A DNA stretch of 64,000 nucleotides. Origin: Branchinecta lynchi. Lineage: Eukaryota; Arthropoda; Branchiopoda; Anostraca; Branchinectidae. The notes below the pieces were generated by a model. That model did no database searches and was not told the DNA's origin. It worked only from the letters and a program-made list of their open reading frames with translations. A program made the translations under genes and the position numbers. Positions 28,412-40,450 of this stretch are shown piece by piece. The stretch spans positions 6,712,849-6,776,848 of the forward strand of contig JAKZAP010000001.1 of assembly GCA_023053575.1 (NCBI GenBank), read 5' to 3'. Numbering within the stretch: position 1 is the stretch's first letter; each line of letters opens with the position of its first letter.

Positions 28412-31400
28412 TGTGTTGCGAGAGCAACACTTTGGTTTTGTCCTCGTTTTTTTTTTTTTTTTTTTTTTTTTTCCTATGACTCCGATTTCATTTTATTCCT
28501 GGTAACTGAGAAGGGTCTAACCTGTGCGGTTTTTACGGAAAGTGTGGACCTTAGGCCGGATTGATGAATATGACATTACATTCTGGAAAGCTCCGTAGAA
28601 CTCTTGCCTGGGGCCAATAAGGATGGTTTTTGCTTGTCATCGAGCCAGAGCCTACGGTTTGCGAAGTGAAGTGGAGTTGTATAGCCTATGTCAGAGAGGA
28701 CTCTGAAGTTGTGTAGCGAACCTTTCGTTTCATCAAAAGATGTTTCTGCTTTCCAGTGGAAAGCTCCGTTCTAGCACGCAAGCAGGCAGGCACCAGTTTC
28801 AAATTGAAGATGGACTAAAATCTATAAGTGTTAAATATATGCGGCAGTTACCCGGCCCCACAGCCAACATATGTTCTTTGAGTGATGAATAGAAAAATCT
28901 ACAGAGACAAAAAAGTGGCTTTTTCCCACGGGTCCGAAAGTGCTGCCATCTATTGTTTCTGTCCATGTCTGCGACGATTTCAGCTGAGTTTATAATTTTT
29001 TTTTTTTGCACTTTGGTTTGTGGTAGAGTAACGGTATCAGATGAGCCTCTTAAACTTTAAAAGTTCTCTCATTGCTAAAGAAACTAGAGCTTATCCTTTG
29101 CTCCTTTCCAAGTCGTGACGTTAGAAAGTTGGCCTACGGCAAAAAAGTCAACTTTTGAACTAAGACAGGTAGAATTTTTTTTTCGACGGCAATCGATAGC
29201 CATTGATGAGCTGATCAAAGTATATGTCATCCATTTTTTGGTACAAAAATTCCTTCATGAGATACACCAGTTTGAAAATTTCAATGGGGTTGACAACTTC
29301 ATAGTAAGGTACATTGAAACCAAAAATAGGCGATACCAGTTATGATACATGTAGGGGACTTTTAAGCAACAGTCGACTGTTAGCCCATAATCATCTTCGG
29401 TAATGAGGGGTTTGCAGCTTTTGCTAGTTGGTATACCTGTTATTTGTTTCCGGTGTATTCGATGGTAAGAACAATTTGCTTCCCAATGGCAAGATATGCA
29501 AGGGACTTGTAAGTAATAATCGGCTGTTATGCTACAATCATCTTCTGCGATGATGGGTTTGCAGCTTTTGCTAGCTGGAGTACCCACTATTTGTTTCCGG
29601 TTATCTTAATGTATATCACGGGAGAGGGACTTGTAAGTAGGAATCGGTTCACGAGGGGCTAGGAATTTTTGCAAATGGGTGCACATTGTATTCGATTTCT
29701 ATAAATCTGACGGTAAGAAAGTTTGTGTCGATGGTCTATCAATGTAACCGAGGATTACTGTTTACACAACGGATACAAACGAAAATGTAAAGCAATGAGG
29801 TAGTTTCATAATAATTAGTAGTGTCATCTATGGTATTTTAATCCTGAAAAGTTACGGATAGGTTTCTATTACCAACTAGATTATATAAGATATTGTTCCA
29901 AGTTTTCATCCGTCACGATGTCTACGATTGAAAAGGATAAAGTACAACTGACTGCAAAGTTAATTTAGTCCCTTCTTCCTATATTATTTTGTTGTTGTTT
30001 TTACAACGCTGAAGAATACCTTTTGATCATATGATTAATTTTTTTAGAACATCCCGTTTAAAAAGCTTATGCAATAATCATCTTCAGCGATGAGGGGCTT
30101 GCAACTTTTGATAGCTGGTGTATCCATTATTTGTTTCCCGTGAATTTGATGTCAATAACGGGAGACGGACTTGTAAGTAAGAATCGGTTCACGAGGGGCT
30201 AGAAATTTTTGAAAATTGGTGCACATTGTATTCGATTTCTGTAAATATGACAGTAAGAAAGTTTGTATCGATGGTCTATCGCTATAACCTAGGATTAACT
30301 GTTTACGCAACGGGTACAAACGATACGGTAATGTAAAACAATAAGGCAATTTTGTAATAATTAATAGTGTCATCTATGGTATTTTAATCCTGAAAAGTTA
30401 CGGATAGCTTTATAATATCAACTAGATTATATAAGATATTGTTCCAAGTTTTCATCCATCACGATATCTACGATTGAAAAGTTCAACTTCGACGGCAATC
30501 GATAGCCGCTGATGAGCTGATCAAAGTATATGACATCCATTTTTTGGGAAAAAAAAAATTCCTTTATGAGATACACCAGTTTGAAAGTTTCAAGGGGTTG
30601 ACAACTTCAGTAGTAAGGTACACACTGAAACCAAAAATAGGCGATACCAGTTGTGAGACATTTAGGGGACTTGTACGCGACAGGCGACTGTTAGCTCATA
30701 ATCATCTTCGGCAATGAGGGGTTTGCAGCTCTCGCTAGTTGGCGTACCTGTCATTTGATGAACAATTTGGTTCCCAAATGTAAAACATGCAAGGGACTTG
30801 TAAGTAATAATCGGCTGTTATGCTACACAAATCTTCAGCGATGAGAGGTTTTCAACTTTTGCTAGTCGGTGTACCCATTATTTTTATCCGGTGAACTTGA
30901 TGTCTATCACGGGAAAGGGACTTGTCAGTAGAATCGGTGCACGAGGGGCTAGAAATTTGTGCAAATTGTTGCACATTGTATTCGATTTATCTAAATCTGA
31001 CGGTAAGGAAGTTTGTATCGTTGGTCTATCGCTGTAACCTAGGATTGACTGTTAACGCAACGGGTACAAACGATACTGTAATGTAAAACAAGGTAGTTTC
31101 GTAATAATTAATAGTGTCATCTATGGTATTTTAATCCTAAGAAGTTACGGATAGCTTTATAATACCAACTAGATTATATAGGATATTATTCCAAGTTTTC
31201 ATCCGTCACGATGTCTACGATTGAAAAGGATAAAGTTCAACTGACTGCAAAGTCAATTTAGTCCCTTTTTCCGATATGCTTTTGTTGTGGTTATGGCAAT
31301 CGATAGCCCTTGAAGAGCTGATCAAAATATATGCCATCCATTCTTTTGAACAAAAATCCTTCATGAGATAAACCAGTTTGAAAGTTTCAAGGGGTTGACA

Positions 31401-32100
31401 ACTTCAGGAGTAAGGTACACACTGAAACCAAAAATAGGCGATACCAGTTGCGAGACATGTAAAGGAATTGTAAGCAACAGTCGACTGTAAGCAACAGTCG
31501 ACTGTTAGCTCATAATCATCTTCGGCAACGAGGAGTTTGCAGCTTTTGCTAGCTGGTATACCTGTTATTTGTCTCAGGTGTATTCGATGGTAAGAACAAT
31601 TTTGTTCCCAATTGTAAGACATGCATGGGACTTGTAAGTAAGATCGGTTCACGAGGGGCTAGAAATTTTTGAAAATTGAGCACATTGTATTCGATTTCTG
31701 TAAATATGACAGTAAGAAAGTTTGTATCGATGGTCTATCGCTATAACCTAGGATTAACTGTTTACGCAACGGGTACAAACGATACGGTAATGTAAACCAA
31801 GAAGGTAGTTTTGTAATAATTAATAGTGTCATCTATGGTATTTTAATCCTGAAACGTTACGGATAGCCTTCTTCCGATATTGTTTTGTTGTTGGTTTTAC
31901 AACGCTAAACAACAGCTTTTGATTATGTGATTATTCTTTTTAGAACATACCTTTTTAAAAGCTTCGATAAGTTGACAATTTCAGCATTTAACCGACAGCG
32001 AAGAAACAAAACCAAAGTGTTGCTCTCGCAACACTTTAGCCGGCGAAGCCGGACAAAGGTTGCCGCAACACTTCACGTTGCCCGGGCAACGTAGGTCTAG
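28412..32100 (+). mobile_element. Helentron-like element B (3.69 kb)
   Basis: The 5' end is tgtgttgcgagagcaacac at 28412, with T before it. The 3' palindrome acgttgcccgggcaacgt ends eight bases before the terminal ctag at 32097-32100. A T at 32101 separates it from element C. A subterminal inverted copy of the 5' end is at 32006-32034. A T-run of about 25 follows the 5' end. Compared with C, it lacks one block of about 124 bp near 31637, at a 13-bp direct repeat gacttgtaagtaa. No transposase gene. Confidence 0.82.
29240..31880. repeat. Hierarchical tandem array in Helentron-like element B
   Basis: Same monomers as in element A, on the opposite strand. The marker catctatggtattttaatcc recurs in each higher-order unit, for example near 29826, 30370, 31120 and 31832. 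Confidence 0.83.
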
Positions 32101-32101
32101 T

Positions 32102-35100
32102 TGTGTTGCGAGAGTAACACTTTGGTTTTGTCCTCGTTTTTTTTTTTTTTTTTTTTTTTTTCCTATGACTCCGATTTCATTTTATTCCTGGTAACTGAGA
32201 AGGGTCTAACCTGTGCGGTTTTTACGGAAAGTGTGGACCTTAGGCCGGATTGATGAATATGACATTACATTTTGGAAAGCTCCGTAGAACTCTTGCCTGG
32301 GGCCAATAAGGATGGTTTTTGCTTGTCATCGAGCCAGAGCCTACGGTTTGCGAAGTGAAGTGGAGTTGTATAGCCTATGTCAGAGAGGACTATCTGAAGT
32401 TGTGTAGCGAACCTTTCGTTTCATCAAAAGATGTTTCTGCTTTCGAGTGTAAAGCTCCGTTCTAGCACGCAAGCAGGCAGGCACCAGTTTCAAATTGAAG
32501 ATGGACTAAAATCTATAAGTGTTAAATATATGCGGCAGTTACCCGGCCCCACAGCCAACATATCTTCTTTGAGTGATGAATAGAAAAATCTACAGAGACA
32601 AAAAAGTGGCTTTTTCCCACGGGTCCGAAAGTGCTGCCATCTATTGTTTCTGTCCATGTCTGCGACGATTTCAGCTGAGTTTATAATTTTTTTTTTTTGC
32701 ACTTTGGTTTGTGGTAGAGTAACGGTATCAGATGTGCCTCTTAAACTTTAAAAGTTCTGTCATTGCTAAAGAAACTAGAGCTTATCCTTTGCTCCTTTCT
32801 AAGTCGTGACGTTAGAAAGTTGGCCTACGGCAAAAAAGTCAACTTTTGAACTAAGACAGGTAGAATTTTTTTTTCGACGGCAATCGATAGCCATTGATGA
32901 GCTGATCAAAGTATATGTCATCCATTTTTTGGTACAAAAATTCCTTCATGAGATACACCAGTTTGAAAATTTCAAAGGGGTTGACAACTTCATAGTAAGG
33001 TACATTGAAACCAAAAATAGGCGATACCAGTTATGATACATATAGGGGACTTTTAAGCAACAGTCGACTGTTAGCCCATAATCATCTTCGGTAATGAGGG
33101 GTTTGCAGCTTTTGCTAGTTGGTATACCTGTTATTTGTTTCCGGTGTATTCGATGGTAAGAACAATTTGGTTCCCAATGATAAGATATGCAAGGGACTTG
33201 TAAGTAATAATCGGCTGTTATGCTACAATCATCTTCTGCGATGATGGGTTTGCAGCTTTTGCTAGCTGGTGTACCCATTATTTGTTTCCAGTTAACTTAA
33301 TGTATATCACGGGAGAGGGACTTGTAAGTAGGAATCGGTTCACGAGGGGCTAGGAATTTTTGCAAATGAGGTGCACACTGTATTCGATTTCTATAAATCT
33401 GACGGTAAGAAAGTTTGTGTCGATGGTCTATCAATGTAACCGAGGATTAACTGTTTACACAACGGATACAAACGATAATGTAAAGCAATGAGGTAGTTTC
33501 ATAATAATTAATAGTGTCATCTATGGTATTTTAATCCTGAAAAGTTACGGATAGCTTTCTATTACCAACTAGATTATATAAGATATTGTTTCAAGTTTTC
33601 ATCCGTCACGATGTCTACGATTGAAAAGGATAAAGTACAACTGATTGCAAAGTTAATTTAGTCCCTTCTTCCTATATTATTTTGTTGTTGTTTTTACAAC
33701 GCTGAAGAATACCTTTTGATCATATGATTAATTTTTTTAGAACATCCCGTTTAAAAAGCTTATGCTATAATCATCTTCAGCGATGAGGGGCTTGCAACTT
33801 TTGATTGCTGGTATATCCATTATTTGTTTCCGGTGAATTTGATGTCAATCACGGGAGAGGGACTTGTAAGTAAGAATCGGTTCACGAGGGGCTAGAAATT
33901 TTTGAAAATTGGTGCACATTCTATTCGATTTCTGTAAATATGACAGTAAGAAAGTTTGTACCGATGGTCTATCGCTATAACCTAGGATTAACTGTTTACG
34001 CAACGGGTACAAACGATACGGTAATGTAAAACAATAAGGTAATTTTGTAATAATTAATAGTGTCATCTATGGTATTTTAATCCTGAAAAGTTACGGATAG
34101 CTTTATAATATCAACTAGATTATATAAGATATTGTTCCAAGTTTTCATCCGTCACGATATCTACGATTGAAAAGGATAAAGTTCAACTTCGACGGCAATC
34201 GATAGCCGCTGATGAGCTGATCAAAGTATATGACATCCATTTTTTGGTAAAAAAAATTTCCTTTATGAGATACACCAGTTTGAAAGTTTCAAGGGGTTGA
34301 AAACTTCAGTAGTAAGGTACACACTGAAACCAAAAATAGGCGATACCAGTTGTGAGACATTTAGGGAATTTGTACGCGACAGGCGACTGTTAGCTCATAA
34401 TCATCTTCGGCAATGAGGGGTTTGATGCTCTCACTAGTTGGCGTACCTGTCATTTGATGAACAATTTGGTTCCCAAATGTAAAACATGCAAGGGACTTGT
34501 AAGTAATAATCGGCTGTTATGCTACACAAATCTTCAGCGATGAGGGGTTTGCAACTTTTGCTAGTCGGTGTACCCATTATTTTTATCCGGTGAACTTTTA
34601 TTTTTATCCTATCACGGGAAAGGGACTTGTCAGTAGAATCGGTGCACGAGGGGCTAGAAATTTGTGCAAATTGTTGCACATTGTATTCGATTTATATAAA
34701 TCTGACGGTAAGAAAGTTTGTATCGTTGGTCTATCGCTGTAACCTAGGATTGACTGATAACGCAACGGGTACAAACGATACTGTAATGTAAAACAAGGTA
34801 GTTTCGTAATAATTAATAGTGTCATCTATGGTATTTTAATCCTAAAAAGTTACGGATAGCTTTATAATACCAACTAGATTATATAGGATATTATTCCAAG
34901 TTTTCATCCGTCACGATGTCTACGATTGAAAAGGATAAAGTTCAACTGACTGCAAAGTCAATTTAGTCCCTTTTTCCGATATGGTTTTGTTGTGGTTAGG
35001 GCAATCGATAGCCCTTGAAGAGCTGATCAAAATATATACCATCCATGGTTTTGAACAAAAATCCTTCATGAGATAAACCAGTTTGAAAGTTTCAAGGGGT

Positions 35101-35913
35101 TGACAACTTCAGGAGTAAGGTATACACTGAAACCAAAAATAGGCGATACCAGTTGTGAGACATGTAAGGGACTTGTAAGCAACAGTCGACTGTTAGCTCA
35201 TAATCATCTTCGGCAACGAGGAGTTTGCAGCTTTTGCTAGTTGGTATACCTGTTATTTGTCTCAGGTGTATTCGATGGTAAGAACAATTTTGTTCCCAAT
35301 TGTAAGACATGCATGGGACTTGTAAGTAATAATCGGCTTTTATGCTATAATCATCTTCAGCGATGAGGGGTTTGCAACTTTTGATAGCTGGTGTATCCAT
35401 TATTTGTTTCCGATGAATTTGATGTCAATCACGGGAGACGGACTTGTAAGTAAGATCGGTTCACGAGGGGCTAGAAATTTTTGAAAATTGGTGCACATTG
35501 TATTCGATTTCTGTAAATATGACAGTAAGAAAGTTTGTATCGATGGTCTATCGCTATAACCTAGGATTAACTGTTTACGCAACGGGTACAAACGATACGG
35601 TAATGTAAAACAATAAGGTAGTTTTGTAATAATAAATAGTGTCATCTATGGTATTTTAATCCTGAAACGTTACGGATAGCCTTCTTCCGATATTGTTTTG
35701 TTGTTGGTTTTACAACGCTGAAGAACATCTTTTGATTATGTGATTATTCTTTTTAGAACATACCGTTTTAAAAGCTTCGATAAGTTGACAATTTCAGCAT
35801 TTAACCGACAGCGAAGAAACAAAACCAAAGTGTTGCTCTCGCAACACTTTAGCCGGCGAAACCGGACAAAGGTTGCCGCAACACTTCACGTTGCCCAGGC
35901 AACGTAGGTCTAG
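32102..35913 (+). mobile_element. Helentron-like element C (3.81 kb), in tandem with B
   Basis: It starts tgtgttgcgagagtaacac at 32102 and ends ctag at 35910-35913, followed by T. The terminal palindrome has one mismatch (acgttgcccaggcaacgt). Head-to-tail with B, with only one T between them. Otherwise the order is the same: T-tract, about 770 bp unique, tandem array, subterminal inverted repeat, palindrome, CTAG. Confidence 0.82.
32925..35680. repeat. Hierarchical tandem array in Helentron-like element C
   Basis: The marker catctatggtattttaatcc occurs near 33524, 34066, 34826 and 35646, so higher-order units are about 540, 760 and 820 bp. It retains the 124-bp block that element B lost. Confidence 0.83.
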
Positions 35914-36780
35914 TGTTTCTTTAACTTCGTACAGTTTCCCGCATGTGGTGCTGTGTTTCTCGGCTACTTTTCTGCCGGTCGCATATTTTGGAGTCGTCAC
36001 CTAGCACGCCCAAACCCTTCAAACCGCTCCTGAGTTCGCAGATACGACTACTTCAACGCTTGCAGTTATCACGAGTTTTATTATTACATATGCGAAGAAA
36101 AGCTGAAATGGCGGCAGGGCGCCGGAAGGCGCCCTACCTCCCCCCCCCCTTGAGTTTTGGCTAGCCAAATTTTGGGGAAACGCTGATTAGCAGAGCGACT
36201 TTTTGCAATCCTAAATAAAAGTAAGGGTACCTGTGAAACTAAAATATGTCCGTAAAAAAAGTAGTGGCTATCAAGAATAAAGTAGGTACCAAGTAGATTT
36301 GTTCTGAATTTACAGCCAAAGAAGTAGTTTTCACGTTCATAACACATGCTTAATACTGGAGTACTGCGAACGCCATTGCACTGCATCCCGTGATTTACTC
36401 TTCGACATCATGACCATACCAAGAATCGACCAAGAAAAGAAACAAGGAACAACGATAAGTCTTTTTTCAATCATCAGCGTGCCGCCAGATCAACCAAAAA
36501 GGGCAGTTTATGGGTACGAACAGATAAGCGACCTACAAACGAAATAAGGAGAACAGGAAGTAGAAGTTTGGAGTAGGCTATGACTTTTTGCGGGTAAAAC
36601 AACACTTCCCTCCACCAAAATCTAGCTCTTAATGATGCCCAAGCCCCGAAATTCCAAGCCAAAAACCTGAATGAAATGATGCGCCTTTCCTTCCAGTAAA
36701 TATAAAATAATATGGAATCAGAACGTTCTTTTGGATCCCAAATGAAAGTAAGGGCCACTTCTCATGGATCTGACTATCTG
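35914..36780. other. Intergenic or intron, nothing firm
   Basis: A hairpin gggcgccggaaggcgccc at 36117-36134 is followed by a C-run at 36141-36150 and the text tttggctagccaaa. No gene is recognised; the open frames at 36084-36758 are unremarkable. Confidence 0.4.
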
Positions 36781-37100
36781 TCTTTGTTCACGACGAATCC
36801 CGAAAAATGTGAGACATTTCGCTGGAAGTTGATACGTGACAGAGGAGTCTTATCTCCCTACGTCTTCAAATCGGCCCTATCTTCTTGTCTCGATTCTTTG
36901 CACCCTGCTTACTTTTATAAAGACCATGCCTTCAGCTACATAGCCATTGCGGACGACTTGCTCTTAGTAAGCCGTAGCCGATCGACATTTACAAAAAATA
37001 TCAGTAAGCTGTCGTCGCAACTTCTAAAAATCGGCCTTGAACCTGTCAAAGTTGCGTTTTTGATCGAAGTTTTGTTCACCGTTAGCGTAGCCGGTTGCTA
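36781..37100 (+). pseudogene. LINE reverse transcriptase fragment
   Basis: The plus strand encodes RDRGVLSPYVFKSALSSCLD and, further on, IAIADDLLLVSRSRSTF. The first is the region before the catalytic motif of non-LTR RTs (GVLSP), and IADDLLL is the FADD/YADD catalytic box. Only about 90 residues remain, without ORF1, endonuclease or 3' end. It is probably a dead LINE fragment. A repeat also found at 15640-15850 follows at 37099. Confidence 0.75.
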
Positions 37101-37315
37101 ATACTCTATATGACTAAATCCAAAACACGCCAGTGATCTTCAGGAGGAAGGAGTAAACATGTCCATAAACGTGTTACTCAACAACTCAAATCCTATCACA
37201 GAGATCTTTCGGAGCAGCTGTGACACCGTTTCTTCATTTCTTCTGCAGGTATTCGGATATTCTGCATCGGTAGGTAGAAGTCATCAAGAGTATTTCCGTT
37301 TTCAAACGAAGTCGA
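37099..37315 (+). repeat. Dispersed repeat, copy of 15640-15850
   Basis: It shares aatactctatatgactaa, ccaaaacacgccagtgat, ttcttctgcaggta and catcaagagtattt with the other copy, in the same orientation. Confidence 0.75.
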
Positions 37316-38069
37316 AGTTCACCGTTTTTCACCGCGTTTTTACGACTCCGGCGATCCTTGCCCGGTTGACGTTTTCTCCGACGATTCAAGCAAACTTCGA
37401 ACTTGCTAGCTCACGAAGTTCCACGGTCAATGTCCGAAGAAAGTGTGTCCGACGACGAAAAACGGTAACTAAACAAAGACCTTTGAAGTTGAAGGTAACT
37501 TCAAACTTCGATCAAAACGCAACTAAAGTGTGAGTACCTGCATTTCAACCCTTCGTCAAATGGTTCGAATCAACGAATGCATCCAAAGCTTCTCTCTCCT
37601 GGACCGTTCATCGTCAAATCAACGGACTCTCTATCTATACGACGGCATTCAAATCTTCATTGTCAAAATTTTGCTCTTCCGTTGTTCAATCCGTACCGCC
37701 TATGGGCGCATCGTCCCCAACCGGGGGCGCTATAATCGTTAATCTTTGGGAAATTTGTACAGCACTTTCTGCGCTGCTTCTATTCTATTTTGTTCTGGTG
37801 TTACTCACGTTCCACGAAAGAAGGAGATTAAAAAGATGAGACCATGTTATTTCAAATATGCAAAGCACCTGCTCCACTTGTCCAAATTATGTCATAACCC
37901 TAGATTGACGGAGAAGTTAAAAACTGATTTACAAACTTCTTGAACAACCGAAGAGCAAAATTTTGACAATGAAGATTTGAATGCCGTATGTTGATTTGAC
38001 AATGAACGATCCAGGAGAAGGATGCATGCGAAGGTAGAAGGTCTCCTGGCCGGAGACCGAAAATTGTTT
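37316..38069. other. No recognised feature
   Basis: An open frame at 37159-37533 (124 codons) is basic and repeat-derived at its start. I cannot assign a function and doubt that it is a gene. A short hairpin-like ccccaaccgggggcg is at 37717. Confidence 0.35.
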
Positions 38070-38290
38070 TTATGGCACTTGAGCTTCGCTCAAGTGCCAC
38101 ATACTGATCACTTTTCGGTCGGTCGGTCAGGCCACTGTTCTCGAGTCAGGGTACTTCCAGAAGGGCTAGGACGATGAAACTTGGTAGGCATATAAGGGAC
38201 CCGACCAAACTAACTTGGTAATAGTCACTTCCCCGATCCGACTACCGTGGGGGAAGTGGAGGGAAGGGGAATCCAGAATCTTGAGAAATG
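38070..38290 (+). repeat. Interspersed repeat, partner of 14140-14350
   Basis: It starts ttttatggcacttgagcttc and contains an 11-bp inverted pair cacttgagcttcgctcaagtg, then ggtacttccagaagggctag and agtcacttccccgatccgac. Orientation is opposite to the copy at 14140-14350. Confidence 0.75.
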
Positions 38291-38562
38291 TGTGACTTTG
38301 GAACGAGTGATGGGATCATAACGAAACTGGAAGGACCTCGTGCCTCGGATGTCCCGTTTCAAGTCCGGACCGGACCCGATGAATGTGGGGGGGGGGGGGG
38401 TGGGGGGTGGGCAGAATTCTTGTGACACGCTTAGAATGGAGCGATTGGGATGGAACTTGGTGGAAAGAACATGCATAAGAACTAAATACATCAGTGATAA
38501 AATCGGAGCGAATTTGGGCACTGTGGGGGGAGTTAGGGGGGGGGCGGAATTCCAGTGATCGC
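38291..38562. repeat. G-rich diverged repeat
   Basis: It contains aagtccggaccggacccg and long G runs at 38386-38407 that could form a quadruplex. Similar wording (gaccaaa, ggatggaacttgg, tccggaccgga) recurs at 53280-54200, 56900-57300 and 27030-27190, so this is an old, widespread family. Confidence 0.5.
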
Positions 38563-39215
38563 GAGTTAAGGTACTTCCAGATGTCCTAGGACGATGAAAC
38601 CTGGCTTGAACATTAGATCGGCTTAGACAAGATCGGCTTATACTGTCACTTCTCGGATCTCCCTTAAAGTACTAATCCTAACCGAAAAGTACAAAAAAAC
38701 TTTTAAGCAAAATATACATTTTCATCATATCCATGAGCCACTGATAGTTTTGCCTCAAGGGTTTTGCTGAAAAATTAGTTTTTTCCACCCTTAAAGTGCG
38801 TCTCTTAACCGAAAAGTAAAAAAAATACTTTTGACCAAACGATAAATATTCATGATCCCCAAGGGCCCATGATCATTTTTGCCTCAAGGGTTTTGCTTAC
38901 AATGAATTGCTTAAGGAACAAACAATTATTTTGAACAAAATATATACGTTTTCATGATCGAGATGAGCTTATCATCATTTGTGCTTCAAGAGTGTTCATT
39001 ACAGATGGATGTCTAGTGCCCTTAAAGTACGCATCATCAAAGCCAAATCCTTAAATAAAATAGTTTTTACGAACGATACATTCTCGTGATTTCCAAGGAT
39101 CCAAATCATTGTTATCCCAAGGGTTTTGCTTATAAATGATCACAACAAACACACCAACTGACGACTTCCTACTGTCATCCGCTGACCCAGCCTTGCAAGT
39201 GCCATATTATGCCAT
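38563..39215. repeat. Dispersed repeat, inverted partner of 1178-1840
   Basis: It runs from aaggtacttccagatgtcct to gcttgcaagtgcc-type text at the right end, containing several ccc(t)caagggttttgctt units. The reverse complement matches 1178-1840. Confidence 0.65.
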
Positions 39216-39603
39216 GTTAAATGCTTTCTGGCAATGAGTACTGTTTCTGTATGGTGCTCTGTCCAGCGTACTGCCCCTTGAAAGGTCTTTCTTTGGAGCT
39301 TTCGTCAAGAGAACTTTCAGCTCTTGTTTCTTATGCGTTTTGTGTCTGTTTTTCTTTCTTTCTTTTATCTCAAGTACTCAACTTTCCAAAATGACGGGTC
39401 ACAAGTAAATTACTTACTAACTCAAGTATGTCCTTATACAGTCTGCAGTGATGGCAACTTCACTTATGCAGCATGACTTACCTTCTCATCGAATTTAAGC
39501 TGTTAAATGCTTTCTGGCAGTGAGTACTGTTTCTGTATGGTGCTCTGTCCAGCGTACTGCCCCTTGAAAGGTCTTTCTGGGAGCTTTCGTCAAGAGAACT
39601 TTG
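39216..39603. repeat. About 100-bp duplication, two copies 286 bp apart
   Basis: A block with aaatgctttctggcaatgag, gtatggtgctctgtccagcg and cccttgaaaggtctttct at 39217-39318 recurs at about 39503-39603 with small differences. Confidence 0.85.
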
Positions 39604-40339
39604 ACTAGCATGTCTCAAGAGCAGATACCTGGAATTCAGAAAACTCGAGTTAGGTTTATATACGAGTTAGTTTATACAAAAACCCTTATCTCTTGTTGAA
39701 TTCTGAAATCTGACATCTTTTTTGTTTGAACGCTAGATACCCAGCGTTTGGCATAGGCTACCCCAAAATCAGGAGTTTGTGGTAGAAAGGGTTGTGGTGG
39801 ACTGAATTGGATAGCGCTGAGCTAACTGGATGTCATGATAAACTGGATGGCAAGTATTTTGCACTTAAAGTTGCCGGTATGGGTTTTAGTAATTTCTTCG
39901 ACAACCATTCATTGTTAGGCGACATTCAAATAAGCATACATCTACTGTTTTTATAAAGCTATTTTGGTGTTTATTGTTTGTTTTATCCCGGTAGTTTGTA
40001 CCTCTTATTTTGTTATACAGGAAATTATGATTGATGAAGGAAGGAAAGAAACAAAAATATTTCAACACGGAAGGAAAAGGATGACTCCTTAATGGGAGAA
40101 GACAGCGGAACTTAAAAGCAAATTCCAAGTGTGATTTTTTAGTTACCACTTCAGAAAGCAATTTCAGTTCCACCATATTGATGGAGAAAAAGAAGCCACT
40201 AACCAATAATGGATTTATTTGTCTGATTCGTGAGCTGTCAGCTGGCCAGTTGGCAGAGCAAGCAAGCATCAGCTGAATCCTCATATATATAGAAGATTAG
40301 ACCTGGATTACACAGATTTCGGACAAATCTCAGACTGAA
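39604..40339. other. No recognised feature
   Basis: A minus-strand frame of 132 codons at 39886-40284 has no motif I recognise. Its right end may belong to the U3 part of the LTR next to it. Confidence 0.35.
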
Positions 40340-40450
40340 GAGTTCCTTAGTGTGCAGCATTGCTTAATTGCCCCCAGCTTAATGTGGCTATTTTATAGGT
40401 GCTTGCTTTTTGAATAAATAGACTTCGCACCATCACAACTCGAACAGAAC
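40340..40450 (+). repeat. Remnant of 5' LTR of decayed gypsy element
   Basis: tgcagcattgcttaattgcc, ggctattttataggtgcttg and tttgaataaatagacttc are shared with 52092-52211. The next bases at 40452 read tggtgtca, the common tRNA-Leu-type primer-binding site of gypsy elements, which places the LTR edge near 40450. Confidence 0.65.

Noticed and set aside
22181..35913. LTR or TIR transposon as identity of the 3.8-kb elements
   Set aside because: No terminal direct repeats, no target duplication, and only one end carries the palindrome plus CTAG. A Helentron-like assignment fits better.
37159..37533. New gene from the 124-codon plus-strand frame
   Set aside because: The first part is a dispersed repeat also found at 15640, and no known domain or splice context supports it.
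39886..40284. New gene from the 132-codon minus-strand frame
   Set aside because: No motif, compositionally ordinary, and next to an LTR remnant.
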